Positions 11,601 through 23,034 of a DNA stretch of 64,000 nucleotides are shown in pieces. The first letter of the stretch is position 1, and each line of letters begins with the position of its first letter. The position numbers were made by a program, and so were the translations under genes. Origin of the DNA: Penelope pileata (taxonomy: Eukaryota; Chordata; Aves; Galliformes; Cracidae); NCBI GenBank assembly GCA_013396635.1, contig WBMW01005278.1, positions 1-64,000 of the forward strand, given 5' to 3'. The notes beneath the pieces are model-generated. The model ran no database searches, was not told the origin of the DNA, and was given only the letters and a program-made list of their open reading frames with translations.

Positions 11601-12687
11601 ACAGGGCCCTGCTCTCCAGGGGTAGGGCATCCATAGTCTGAACCACAGCCTGATCCACAGTGCCAGTGCCCTCCTGGCTAGCAGAAGTGCTGCCTGTGGA
11701 GAGGGTCCTCCTGCAGAAAGGCTTTTGGTGAGCCTGCTCCTTTATGATGGGAGCATTTTTTGTTTCATATTCTGGCTTTTATTTTTAGCTGCTCTGCTGT
11801 GAAATCTGTCTCGCTTAAATAGACCCTGCTCCCTGTTTCCACTGGTGCTTCTGGCAGGAAGTCAATAAACTTACTGGAGAAATCTCCGGGGAATTGCACA
11901 GAACTTTTTGAGATTGACAACAGGTGGAACAAATGCATTATAGGTTATATCTGAGCCACACTGATTCAAGGCAAGTGTTCAGGTAGTAAACAAACTCTCG
12001 GGTATTCCCAGCTGAGGTGTTATGCCCACAGGTGGGAGAGCTGGAAGGGGCACAGAGTGCCCTGCTGTAGGGATTCACCAGCCTTGCTGTGTGGACATAC
12101 AGAGGCTGTAAACCTGCAGACAGCTGATGAGTCCAGCTTAATGTGATTGAATCAGTGTGTTTATCTTGCACTTTGCTTGAACAAATGCAGGAGCTGAGCA
12201 ACTTGTCTGACTGGAGAAGGAAGGGTTTGTGTCCGGCCTGTGTCCTGTGGGTGAGAGAGGCCGGGGATGGGTAGGGCCTCGCAGCCCTGGTGTCTCAGAG
12301 AAACCCCCAGAGCAATTGCACCTCCGAGCCAAGCAAGTGCCTCGACCTCCCCTTCATTAACAACACAATTAGGCTTCTTAAAATGCCTGTCAGCACACAG
12401 GACTCAGTCAGGCCTTGTTAAAAGCATAAATCTGGCCCCTGCCAGCACTTTGCTGAGGAGGTGCTCCATTGGCTTGGGCAGATTGGTGCTCATTTCTCCA
12501 TTCCTCGTTAGCAGGGATGCCTCTTAAGGTAAGATGTTCCCCTCCATTGTTTTATTATTATTATTTTTTGCAGATTATACCTGGGTGAATTGTTAACTGG
12601 TTACTGGCTAACCTTAATAAGATACCTAGTGCCCATGCAGCTAACGTGTTTATCAATGGCAATTCTGAATCTGTTATCATCTGTAGG
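8606..12687. other. Unique sequence, no gene recognised
   Basis: About 4 kb has no identifiable transposon. Open frames up to 140 codons (9682-10104, minus strand) overlap a 106-codon frame on the opposite strand and show no domain. AT-rich stretches at about 10060-10440 and 11500-11600 contain no recognisable repeat. A T run lies at 10904-10918. Confidence 0.5.
10904..10918 (+). repeat. Poly-T run (15)
   Basis: Fifteen uninterrupted T residues lie within a longer pyrimidine-rich stretch beginning near 10870. No adjoining SINE or processed-pseudogene body was recognised on its left or right. Confidence 0.9.
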
Positions 12688-12768
12688 TGTTCCTGCTCAC
12701 TGCAGGGCAGTTGGACTAGATGACCTTTTGAGGTCCCTTCCAACTGTAAGGATTCTATGAGTCTGTCT
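12688..12768 (+). mobile_element. CR1 3' terminus, first of a twin pair
   Basis: The words 'tgttcctgctcactgcaggg', 'cagttggactagatgacctt', 'gaggtcccttccaactgtaa' and 'ggattctatga' give a clear CR1 end of about 75 bases. A second CR1 end of a different tail type begins only about 12 bases after it. Confidence 0.92.
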
Positions 12769-12780
12769 GTTGCCTACGTA

Positions 12781-12839
12781 GGAGCTGGACTCAGTGATCC
12801 TCATGGGTCCCTTCCAGCTCGGGATGTTCTATGATTCTA
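12781..12839 (+). mobile_element. CR1 3' terminus, second of a twin pair
   Basis: The sequence 'ggagctggactcagtgatcc' runs into 'tcatgggtcccttccagctc' and 'gggatgttctatgattcta'. The 'gggatgttct' ending marks it as the same tail type as the split copy at 1238-1747 and different from the neighbour at 12688. Confidence 0.92.
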
Positions 12840-15800
12840 CCAAATAAAAACCATCTACTTGTGACTTTGTGAAACTCTCTCAGTGGAAGTCCTTGAGAGG
12901 GCTCTGACAGGCAGATGTTGACCCTGATAAGAGGATGCACACACAGTCCTTAGGACAAGGACCATTGACTGAGTCTGGGGCTACCACTGGGCCTAGCTGC
13001 ACCCAGACTCCTCTCTGAGAAAAAATTTAGAAACTTCAGAAAATTTCTGACCCCTGTGACCCAGTGGGGGGGCTCCCAGTTCTTCCCCAGCTAGTGGTAA
13101 ATCAGACTGTACCCCTAATGCTGACAGTGGGCCTAGAGATCTGTCACTGGGAGTCTCTGCTCAGTGCAGTGCTGGAGCATGGTGTGACACAACCATGACA
13201 CAACTGTGACACAACTGTGACCACCTTAGCAGCCCCGTGCAGCCTGGTGCCTGCAGGGGAAACATAGACACTTGAACTTGCAACTCATCCTTCAAAGCAG
13301 AGCTATAAAACCTTTTGAAGACATCAGGAGAGGTAAAAATTTATAGCTCATATAAAATGTCCTAAATTCAAGTGAGATACTGGCTTCAAGACACTGTTTT
13401 TCCCATACTGTGCTTTTTAGTGTCATGTACGCTCACTTCAGGCCTTTCTCTGAATCACAAAAAGGGTGATCACCATTTCTGAGCGCATTTACAGGTGCAT
13501 TTTCCCCTCAGATTGTCTAATTGGTTTATGTAATTAACTTAAACCTGGAGCAATTGTTCCTAATCTGTGCTTAGCTTAGGTTTTCAGCTTTTGTCACACT
13601 TGAAAAGAAGCTTCTGGGCCTGTGAGTGCTCATTATGCTTTCAGCTGCATCCAGTTGATTAAATACAAGGCACTGCTGCTTTCTGAAAACCTCGTCTCTA
13701 ATAAATCTGTAGAGGCACAAAGCAGAGCTTCTGCACATCCTAATGTGTGCTGTGCGAGGAGCGGGGATTTTGAGGCTGTTGGGTTGGAAAGTGGTGATGG
13801 GCTTTGATGGCCCTACACTGACAGCCTTCAGAACCTAATGGAAACAAGCAGTGCTGGCAGTTTGCTTTTTTGTCTTAGAGGGGGCTCTAATGATTTTCCT
13901 GATGTTGCTGTACTGGCACATGAAGCAGAGCTGTCTGTTATCTCTCGTGCTGCAAGTGATGAGAGAAACGTTGGAGTCTGTGATCGTCTTCTGTTGAGGA
14001 GCAGATATATAGCAGATATATTTCTTGCTACAGGAAATCTCGTTGGAAAATCAGTTTCTGAGATCTCTCCGCCTTTCTGCCAGAGGTGGTGTGTCTGAGG
14101 GAAAAGAATAGTTCTGATAAATAGAGCAGCTGAAGGTGAGGAACATCTGGGGAGAAAGACTCATTCCTGGAAAAGTGGGGAAAAAAAGCACAGAGAGTGA
14201 TGGGGCCGGGGAAAGCACATGGAGCTGCTTAAGAGGAGAAAGACTGAGGCTCTTGTTTTAGGGTAAGCATGTCCTGGCTTTGGGGTGGGGAGGGAGCTCC
14301 TTTGTCATCACCCTTTATCTACTTTTAGGTACAGAGCTGGGTTTGTTTTAGGGGTGAGGTGCATCCCCTTGTTCACCCCATGCAGCACCTGGGCTGTGTG
14401 TGATGCTCAGCATGGGTGCATGCCTCTGTTTGACCCAAAGTTGTGCTTTGCTGTGTTCACAGAACTTTGTGGCAGTGCTTAGGTATCTAGTGGGCAGCAC
14501 TGTGATCTGCTGCAGGGCGGGGGTTGCTTGGTGCTTCAGATCCATAGGTGCATGTAGGGGGATCCTCTGGTGATGCAGATACACCCAGCTCCTTGCTGCA
14601 GCTCCATGCCTCCATGCAGCGCGCCATCCTGAGCCTGACAGGTAGGGGAGGCCAAGGTGGGATTCACAGGTGTTGCACTTCAGTTTGTGGGTGGATTTTC
14701 TTTGACATCTGCTATTCAAGAGGGCTTTGGGTCTTGCAGCGGTGGTGACCCCAGGCTGGGGCTGGGCAGCCCATGTGGGTGCTCAGGAGAGGACAGTGCA
14801 GATGTGTTTTTAAGCTGTTCTGAGTGCACCAAAATTATTATTATGTTTTTTTTTACCTTAGCTCCCCAAACAGAGAAATGCTTTGAACATCCTTGTTCCT
14901 CACCACAACTGTCAGCACATTTTTCAACCTTCCCAAAACCTATTTTGTCACTGAAGATAAATGCAAATGATTTCCATGTTTAACATTTTTATTTTCTAGC
15001 AGAAACACAGCTTCTGAGAAGGGAAGCCTAACTTGAAATTGTTTCTTTGGATACGCTGAGCGTGAGGCCCAGTACTTTATAACACTCACGGTGTTGGTAA
15101 CTTGGCAACTTTTAAGTCATGAAAGATTTACACAAGTGCTGCAGAGTTGGAGATGTTTTATGACATGTTCATTCACAGTAAATCAGGCTCTGCCTTTTTA
15201 GAGTTTTCTTTCTAGGCAGTTATGCAAATGCAAAAAGACAGGAATGGATTTAAAATGATTTTCGGCATTGGAAGATGAGCGGAAAGTGACAGACTGCCGG
15301 GGAACACTGCTGCCTCTGCTCCTGCAGACTTCCTGCCCTGGTAGGGATAGGGTGGGCAGCAGTGAGAAGAGGAAGAAAGATGAAGGGTTTTAGTGTTATT
15401 GTCATTATTGGAACGTTTATGGGCTCAGATGGGATGATGAGCCTGTTTGGCAAGGTGGGTGTTGTGAAATTATGTAAGAGTTACGGAGAAACCTAGTGCA
15501 CACCTTAACTGAGCCTGAATGGTACCCATCCTTTACTGAAAAGGAATTAGGAAACTTTCTTGTGGCCATGCCCAAGGACTGGATCCTGTAGGGCACCTAA
15601 TGCGGTGACTCTCTGTTGTTGAAGGGCACTTTGCTGCCCTGGGTATAGGGGACTTGAACTGGATTCTGCCACACAATGGGCCCAGGGCTGAATTATCCCA
15701 TCCTGTTGCTCTCCCACCACAAATCCCTCACATTGGAAGTGCAGTGTTGATTGTCACTCGTCAGAAGAACGACACTTCTCAAACCCTGAAAAGCTCAGCT

Positions 15801-16531
15801 CTCCCTGTGCTCTTTTAAAGACTGCATTGCCCGTTGTATTTTTGATGTGCTTTCAGCCTGCGTGCATCTGCAGTCCTTAATGGATGATTAATTGGCTTAA
15901 CATGAAAGATAAATTCATGGCGATAACCTGTGTCAGAGCCCTGTGCCCTGCTAAGGTGGGCTGCTCATCATGCACTCCCCTGGGATACCTGATGCAATTT
16001 GCAAAGAATAATGCCTTGAAAGGAGTGGAGTGGGTAGGGTCTGGTCTCTTGTCACCAGCCTGGCTGCCCCTGGCTTGGGTGACATGCTGAGGACAGAGGC
16101 ATTTGTACTTGCAACCTTCACTTTGATTTATGGGTCCTTTGGTGTGCAATTCTCTGAAGGCCAAAGAAACTGAAGGAATCCAGAATGTCCCCACAGGTAA
16201 TTGGATTTTGAATTCAGTTCTTTGTCAGATGTTAGTTTTGTTGCCACACTAGCTGCCTGAGTCACTGCTTTGCTTTGAAAACCATATATATGTATATATT
16301 AAAAGTCACCAAAAATAGGTGTCTGAGCCTTGTTTAATTTGGAATACACTTGAACAGCTCTTACAGGGCTCTTTCAGCAATGGTCAGTCAGTATGTCTGC
16401 CCATTAGCCTGGCTCATGGAGAACTGTGAGCAAAGCCCCAGGAGCATGAGATGTAGTTCTGTGTTCCCCCAGCACTGAGGACCCTGGCTGGCCGCAAAGC
16501 CTGGGGATTGTTTCTTCTTGAAAAGTTTTCC
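12840..16531. other. Unique sequence, no gene recognised
   Basis: Apart from the small tandem repeat at 13185-13221, no element is recognised. AT-richer repeat-free stretches lie at about 13490-13570 and 14930-15250. Open frames such as 14348-14719 (minus strand, 123 codons) overlap frames on the other strand and have no domain-like sequence. Confidence 0.5.
13185..13221 (+). repeat. 11-base tandem repeat, about 3.4 copies
   Basis: Copies of 'tgacacaactg' start at 13185 (with two or three mismatches), 13196 and 13207, followed by a partial copy. The array is short enough to be a recent slippage product. Confidence 0.88.
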
Positions 16532-16858
16532 TCACTTTTCAGGACGCTTCATGCTCCCAGCCTGCTTNCCACAGCCTCCCTGCAGGCAGTTGCAGAGTGC
16601 GATGAGGCCTCCCCTGAGCCTCCTCTGCTCCAGACTGACCAATCCCAGCTCCCTCAGCCGCTCCCCATCAGACTTGTGCTCCAGACCCCTCCCCAGTTTT
16701 GTTGCCCTTCTCTGAACACGTTCCAGGGCCTCGATGTCTTTCTTGTAGTGAGGGGCCCAGAGCTGAACACAGTACTCGAGGTGCGGCCGCACCAGAGCTG
16801 AGTACAGGGGGACGATCACCTCCCTGTTCCCCGCACCTCCCTCCCTGAGAGGCTGCAA
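16532..16858 (-). pseudogene. CR1 ORF2 reverse-transcriptase C-terminal remnant
   Basis: The minus-strand frame is open for about 109 codons and holds the CR1 protein signature downstream of the polymerase palm. 'VPLYSALVRPHLEYCVQ' is followed by 'LWAPHYKKDIEALERVQRRA', then 'RLRELGLVSLEQRRLRG' and a 'LQGGC' that corresponds to the usual 'LKGGC'. The catalytic domain and the 3' untranslated tail are absent, so the piece is truncated on both sides. CR1-like text on the 5' side fades out near 16870. A single unresolved base (N) lies at 16567. It is a piece of a LINE, not a host gene. Confidence 0.95.
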
Positions 16859-16870
16859 GATGTCCTCTTT

Positions 16871-17889
16871 CTTCTGTGCTTTCTGAGCTGTGTTGTCAGT
16901 CTCCAGTTAGCAGCTATCCAGTCCTCCAGCACAGCTTAAATCTTTTAATGCTGATGTGTGACACCAGCACCTCCAAGCCACCTCTGTCACCTCCCAGGAC
17001 TGCGTCCCTGTGCTCGCTGCAGCACAGCGGCCCCAGCAGATGCATTTTGGGGAAGTGAGTTTTTCTGTTGCAGGAGGCAAAAGCCCTTTTAGTAACACAG
17101 CAGATGTCACGCTGAGAATGTTTTTGTGGCTATTTTTACAGCTCTTATTATACCTTAGGTCTAGGACAGATCCTTATAATTGCTATTCTTTGGCACTTCA
17201 TAAATCCTCTTCCTCAAAATATGCGGTTGGGAAGAGCAACCTGCCCACCAAGTGACACTCACACATGGGGAAAATAATGAGAACTGTGGAGTGCAGGAGC
17301 AACAGGCTTTCTGGACAACTGTAAACAGCAATCATGCTTAAAAGCATCATCGTCTGATTGCAGAGCATTCAGCTACAGAGAGGGAAATGCTGTGTTTAAT
17401 GAATTAAATTGTTCATTGCAAATAATGGCCCATTTCTGGCTTGTAGGCACTTACAGGGTTGTGGTGGTGGTGCAGTCCCTCATCAGCACAGGGCGTGAGC
17501 AGCTTCTCTGCCTGTTTTCTCCAAGGCTCACTGCTTTATTTTGTGCCTGCTACACCTAATTCTGTTTGTCCCATGCAGCTGCTAGCTCTGTTGTAGCATA
17601 GCTGCTGTGTATGCTAACAACAATAACATGTGGAAAACAGATGCCTTTAAATATCTCTGCACTGTGGCTCAGTTCTCTCAGGTAACCCCTGGTCTCAAAC
17701 TTTAAGCAAGTCTTTCTCTATGGTGTAAGACCAAGGCAGTGCCCTTGTTCCTGCAGGGAGGTGCTTGTGTGCTGTAATGTGATTTTGTTTCTGCACCAAT
17801 GCAACAAGCAGGAATGCCACATTCCCATGTATTTTCTCTAGGGTGAAGTCCTTATACCTGTATTTAACACAAATGAACTCTTCAAAGCA
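16871..17889. other. Unique sequence between CR1 pieces, no gene recognised
   Basis: No gene or repeat was recognised. A moderately AT-rich part lies at 17100-17440. Confidence 0.5.
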
Positions 17890-18269
17890 TTGAGGTGGGG
17901 CTGTTCTGCCTGGAGGAGGCTCCAGGGAGACCTGATAGACAGTGGCCTTTCAGTATCTAAAGGGGGGCATGGGAAAGAAGGGGACAGACTCTTTAGCGGG
18001 GTCTGTGGTGATAGGACAAGGGAAATGGTTTCAAACTAGAGGAGAGATTTAGGCTGGATATAAGGAAAAAATTTATTACAATAAATGTGGTGGTGCAGCA
18101 CTGCACAGTGCCCAGAGAGGCGGGGTGCCCATCCCTGCAGACACTGCAGGTCAGGATGGATGGGCTCTGAGCACCCGATGCAGCTGTGGGTGTCTCTGTG
18201 CCCTGCAGGGAGTGGGGACAGAGGGCCGTCACAGGTCCCTTCCAACTCAAACAATTCTATGATTCTGTC
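17890..18269 (+). mobile_element. CR1 LINE 3' end, ~380 bases
   Basis: The copy starts in the last coding part ('ggaggctccagggagacctg', 'cagtatctaaaggggggcat'). It passes through 'gtggtgataggacaagggaa', 'gagatttaggctggatataa' and 'gcccatccctgcagacactg', and ends in 'caggtcccttccaactcaaa' and 'caattctatgattctg'. The order of parts is complete from late ORF2 to the 3' terminus with small gaps. It is a different insertion from the RT piece at 18.5 kb, because the tail lies upstream of that piece on the same strand. Confidence 0.95.
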
Positions 18270-18499
18270 AAATTTTAAGTATGGAAAGTGGTTGGGAAGA
18301 TGTAACAGACGATGAGGTTCTCCTGGAGGATAAGGAAAGCCACATGCAGGCTGTGGCCCATTGCTGTGGGCTGACCCTGTCAGACCCTGGTGCCGTGCAG
18401 CCGCTCGCTCCCTTCCCATACGTAGCACCATGAAAGCTGCTGTGAAAAAACTGACTCCATTCCAGACAGACCTTGGGCACCCATTTAGGGATGTTCATT

Positions 18500-18935
18500 G
18501 GCAGCGTGTTTCTAGAAGAGAAGAAGGTCATCAGGAGCAGTCAGCGTGGATTCACCAAGGGGAAACAGTGCTCGCCCCACCTGGCAGCCTTCTGTGAGGT
18601 CAGAACCAGCTGGGAGATGGGGGAGAGCAGTGGGGGCTGTGTTCTGTGACTTCAGCAAGGCACTTGGCACCGTCTGCCACCACATCCTGACGATGAAGCT
18701 GGGAAAGTGCGGGACAGATGAGAGGGCGGTGAGGAGGGCTGAGAACTGGCTGAGTGGCCGAGCTCAGAGGGCTGTGAGCAGCAGCACAGAGTCCAGTTGG
18801 AGGCTGTCACCAGCGGTGTCCCCAGGGGCTAGGGCTGGGTCCAGTCTTGTTCAACATCTTCATCAGTGACCTGGACGAGGGGATAGTGTCCACCCTCAGC
18901 AAGTTTGCTGAGGACACAAAGCTGGTAGGAAGCAG
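18500..18935 (+). pseudogene. CR1 ORF2 reverse-transcriptase palm remnant, frameshifted
   Basis: Translation of the plus strand gives the CR1 palm region: 'GFTKGKQC' near 18550, polymerase motif A 'DFSKA' with its first Asp at 18648-18650, and 'WLSGRAQRAV'. After a frame change between about 18815 and 18845 it continues with 'LFNIFISDLDEGIVSTLSKF' and 'AEDTKLVGS'. Three defects are visible. The second Asp of motif A is Gly (18666-18668). The F-A-D-D box reads F-A-E-D (first catalytic Asp changed to Glu at 18910-18912). The GVPQGS region has lost about one base. The copy cannot encode a working polymerase. Confidence 0.95.
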
Positions 18936-21900
18936 TCTCATTCATGATGGCTTGTTCTCAGCATGTGCCTTCTTGGTCATTGTTTTGATGGAGTTATTTT
19001 GGCTTAGGTGTAAGCACTCAAAATTCCAGACCTGAGGCTTTTTGCGGTGTGTAGGAAAGGCAGTGCCAGGAGTGTTTGCCTGATAACCTGAATCCTAGGG
19101 GTCTGTTGTGGCAGACATGGGTGGGTGGACATTTACCAAGTCTCTGGGGATGGATCTCTGTGTGTTGTACTGTATTTTTCACCCTAAAAAGCTGGCTCTG
19201 GTGCTACAGAAAGTAGCACAATGGCTTGCACTGTGCCTGTATCGCTTGGGGGAGTCCCTTCTGCATCAGTGGTGATTAAAGCACCCTTCATGGGAGCTGG
19301 CGAGGTGGAAAATGCCGTGATTACCAGGCTGATATCCTGGGATTGCTATTGACAATCAAATTGGGCAATTCTCCTCTGGCTGATTAGACCAGATGTGCAG
19401 GACATTTTTAATAAACTGCAAAACAATTGAGGTGATTTGATAGCAAACCTGAAGAGAATGGATTAATAATTTAAGCATCAAGGAAATATGGTCTTCAGAA
19501 GTCATGCATTGCAGCAGGCAGGCTCATGCTAAAAACCTGGAGCCGTGCTGCCCTCCTGCTCCGAGAGAAACCTGGCAGAGCCCATCAGCTCTGTGTCTTG
19601 CACCCTGCTTAGAATATACATTAAAAAAAAAGCAGTGCTCAGACACTGGATGCATCTCCTTGGTTTGTCTGGTGAACGAAATGCTTGTTCTGCTGCCACG
19701 AGGGGTGCCAAGGGGTCGGCTGGTGTGGGGGTTGGATGAGGCGTTGTGGGAGGTGGTGGAGGTGCTCGTTGCAGCCAGGTAGACAATGAAGCTTGCTCAA
19801 TTAATGCACTCTGTGCTAATCAATGCTATCACTGTATCTACTGCAAACTCCATCTATCAGCAGTGATGGGGTGAGCTGTGGGAACGGCCAGGAGAAGGCA
19901 GTTCTGCTGTGGTGACGAAGGGCTTTGTTCTTTTGCTCAAAACCAGACCCGCTCTGACTTGGCACTCCCACCGACGTGCTCCATCCGTGATGTACTTGTG
20001 TTTGATCGTGGCTATTACTTTTATTTTAAAAGAGAAACATCCGAGCGGAGCAGGCATCCTAATGAATGCTGACATGAAGCCAAGTGTCGGACTGACCACA
20101 TCAGTCAGATCAGAGAAATGCATTAAAGAAATTAAATTTCATGAAGGCTCATTAGAAGGGACTATTAGTGGGAAGCAGGATCCTTATCAAATGGCAACTA
20201 AGTCCTCAACATACAAGGGAGCACTGACATTGGGGTGATTGGACCACAGGCTGTGGGTCAGGCACCGTGTAATTAATTTATTCCAGAGCTTGCATTGAGA
20301 AATGAAGTGGCAGTGTATCAGAAACCCCATAATTATAACATTACAGCTTACAGGACCGTTTTTAGTCACTTTTATGAGATGTTCTGTTTCTGGTCGTGTT
20401 GAGTCTGTATCTGGTAGAAGATGCTTCCCTAGGAAGCTCCCCAAGGAAGGTGTTCTCCTTCTGCTTGCATTTCTTCAGATCTCATTGGGATTGTGTGTTT
20501 AAAACCCCCTAGTGCAGTCCAATTAGAAGCACTTTGCCTTTGATGGGCTTGGATAGAGGTGTTTAAATGAAATAATTGAATAGCACCGGTGGACAGTCAT
20601 TTGCTGTGAGTCACTTCAGAGGTCTGGAGAACAGCAGGAGGCTGTTCTGAGCTCAGGCAGCTTATTATTACCTGTGCATGAGGGCTGCAGTCCATTTCTG
20701 TGCTTAGGAAGAGGCAAAAACGCACACACCTTGCTTCTGTTCCTGAATATAAAGACGGGAGGCAGGCTGCAGGTTTCTGCTGGCATGCTCTGTGCTACCA
20801 TGCAAGAAGTCCAGGCAGTTCAAGTGGGGAGGTGGAATGGGTTATGTGGTTTTTCAGAACAGCCTTTCCTAGGGCTTTTGGTACCTTTGTTCAGGTTTGT
20901 TTTTGCCACTGTCCCTTCTAAGCAAGGGTTTTGCGAGTGATAGCTTCTTTGAATGTAACGTGTGGGTGGCAAATGTATTGGCTGCCAATACCTTTAACAG
21001 CAGATTGACTTAGGAAGGTGACACAAACGGATCACACCTGATTAGAAGGGAAAAAAAATTGTTTTTCCTGGTGTCCTGTTTTTGGCAGTGATCACAAGCA
21101 CACTCCAGGGAACAAGAGAATAAGACCAACAGGTATGGATACGTCCCCAAAGTACTCTTCTAGACTCCAGGAATTTACTTTTTGGACACTTCCTAGTCCA
21201 AGATTTGTGTCTTGGTATTTGATAAGAATCAAAGTAATTTCTTTGACCTCCCCCCACATCCTCCTTTTGGAGTGGTGTGAACTTTTAGCATCCCCAATGT
21301 CTTTCAGCAAGGAGTTTTACCATTTATCCGCAGAGAAATGTCTTTTTGTTTTAAACCTACAGCCTGCTAACTGTGTGCAATGCCCCTCGAGATCCTATGG
21401 GCTTCCAGGTGCTCCTGTGTTCAGCAATGGGTTGGTGTAGCAGCGTGTGCTGGGTCAGTGATGAGCGAGGAGGTGGGGATCCCTTGCTTTGGGATATTGC
21501 TGCCAGCTTGTGCTGCCATTGGGACCCAAAGGATGCACGAGCCCAACCAGCTTCATGGCATGACAGGAGCCAAGCAACCCTGTTGTCTTCTCCCAGGGCT
21601 CTTCTGGGTGCCACCCTCTGCTGTGCACAGGGTCTGCTGGCTGTGCAGGACCCTCTGCTCACCCCAAGTCCGTGTCCCAGGGAGGTGCAGGAGCACTCCA
21701 CAGCCCATGGGTCTGAGCAGTCTGAGCATCCACCCTGTCTGCTCCAGCTGTTCAAGCGTGATGTTGTGTTACTGAGACACGTAACAAAGATTACAGGGAT
21801 CTGAAAGATGTAGAGGTTTATGATTGTTTTAACAGGCAGTCTTTCTGTGATTCTTTTTTTTTAAGCAGTGAGTGCAGCTGGGGAAAATTAGCCATAAAGA

Positions 21901-22384
21901 CAACTTGCTTTTAACTTAAGATTCTTCTTTTTTTTTTTTTTTGTTATCACTCTTCAATCACTCTTCTGGGAATCTCTACATTAAAGCACAAGTTGTTTCT
22001 TAAGAATTTGGCATTAAGAAGTTCTCCAGGTGCTTTTATGCAGGGAATTCTGACTTTGAGATGGCAAGGTGCCGGAGCAGTGCTTCGCCATGTCCTCTGG
22101 TCCTGGCAGGCAGACACTGGGAAGGTTGCATCAGTGACCCCAAATGAGCAGGCATAGAAAGCTCCCTGCCCTACCCATGCCTCTCCAGTAGAGGAAAGTT
22201 ATTTTAGAAGCATGTTATAGTGGTTTTAAAGAACTGCCTCAGCTGCCTACCTTGCACATCGCTGCCTGTTAAAGCCAGCTGCCTTAATTACCCCAAGCCC
22301 AGCTCTGCAGGATTGAGAGGATATTAAAACTAATAAATGTAAAACATCTCTCTATATCTTTCCCGATGTATCTGTAGAGCCGGG
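18936..22384. other. Unique sequence with AT-rich blocks, no gene recognised
   Basis: AT-rich, repeat-free parts lie at about 19370-19500 and 20030-20360. The latter has several TAAT/ATTA words and could be conserved. Between 21357 and 21804 three overlapping frames of 131-143 codons on both strands are open, which reflects a local shortage of stop codons rather than a gene. A T run lies at 21928-21942. Confidence 0.45.
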
Positions 22385-22525
22385 CCTGTGGGTGAGTCAG
22401 TTAACCTCTCCGCCTCATTTTCCTCATCCATAAAATGAGACTAATAATCACTTACATCACAAGAAGAGTCTGAGAATTAATGTGCTCTGAAGGTGAGAAG
22501 TGGGCTATGAATAGTGATCATATTG
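22385..22525 (+). mobile_element. MIR-like CORE-SINE, ancient
   Basis: The plus strand carries the 3' half of the MIR pattern in order: 'gtcagttaacctctccgcct', 'cattttcctcatccataaaa', 'tgagactaataatcactta'. The decayed counterpart of the 'gttgtgaggattaaatgag' segment follows ('gagtctgagaattaatgtgc'), then a terminal 'gggctatgaatagtgatcat' resembling the MIR end. The tRNA-like head is missing, and the CORE part is not recognised. MIR elements are abundant in mammals and sparse, old relics in birds. Identification rests on word order over about 140 bases; a related amniote CORE-SINE is the alternative. Confidence 0.72.
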
Positions 22526-22863
22526 AAACAGTAAAAGAAGAAAACCTGCCTCAGACTAGAATTTGTTTATGATATCTCCTTTAATGGAAGAGCTGGCATG
22601 AGTTCCTGTTCACTAGGTTATGGAAATTTAGGACTGGAGAAAGTTTCTAAAGGAATCATTTAGCTGGTTTGCATTTGCCTTGATTTACTGCGTGTGTTTT
22701 ATGCTCCCAGCATCTCTGTGCATCTGTGCAAGGGATCAGTTCCTGTGCTTTAAGTACTTTTGGGAGCTGAAACGGTGAGGTCAGGCCATGCACAGCAAGG
22801 TCAGTTTCAGTGAGCACTGAGATGAGTGCTAATTGTGAAAAGAGCAGAGTAATTGCCCTGCTA

Positions 22864-23034
22864 TAGAGGGTGGTTGCCCAAAGAAGCTGTGGGTGCCCCA
22901 TCCCTGGAGGTGCCCAAGGCCATGGATGGGCCCTGGGCAGCTGAGCTGGGGGGCACCCAGCCCACGGCTGGAGGTTGGAACTGGGCGATCATTAGGTCCC
23001 CTTCTAACCCAACTCAACCCAACCGTTCTGTGAT
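22864..23034 (+). mobile_element. CR1 LINE 3' end, ~170 bases
   Basis: The sequence runs through 'agagggtggttgcccaaaga', 'gtgccccatccctggaggtg', 'gggccctgggcagctgagct' and 'ggcacccagcccacggctgg', then ends in 'cccaactcaacccaaccgtt' and 'ctgtgat'. It belongs to the same tail type as the copies at 47.9 and 56.4 kb. Confidence 0.95.

Noticed and set aside
13765..13835. 'gttgggttggaaagtggtga' as a possible CR1 tail
   Set aside because: Only the 'gggttggaa' word matches. The expected flanking tail repeats and upstream words are absent.
21357..21804. Three overlapping open frames of 131-143 codons on both strands
   Set aside because: Simultaneous openness on both strands shows a local shortage of stop codons. 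None has protein-like features or conserved motifs.
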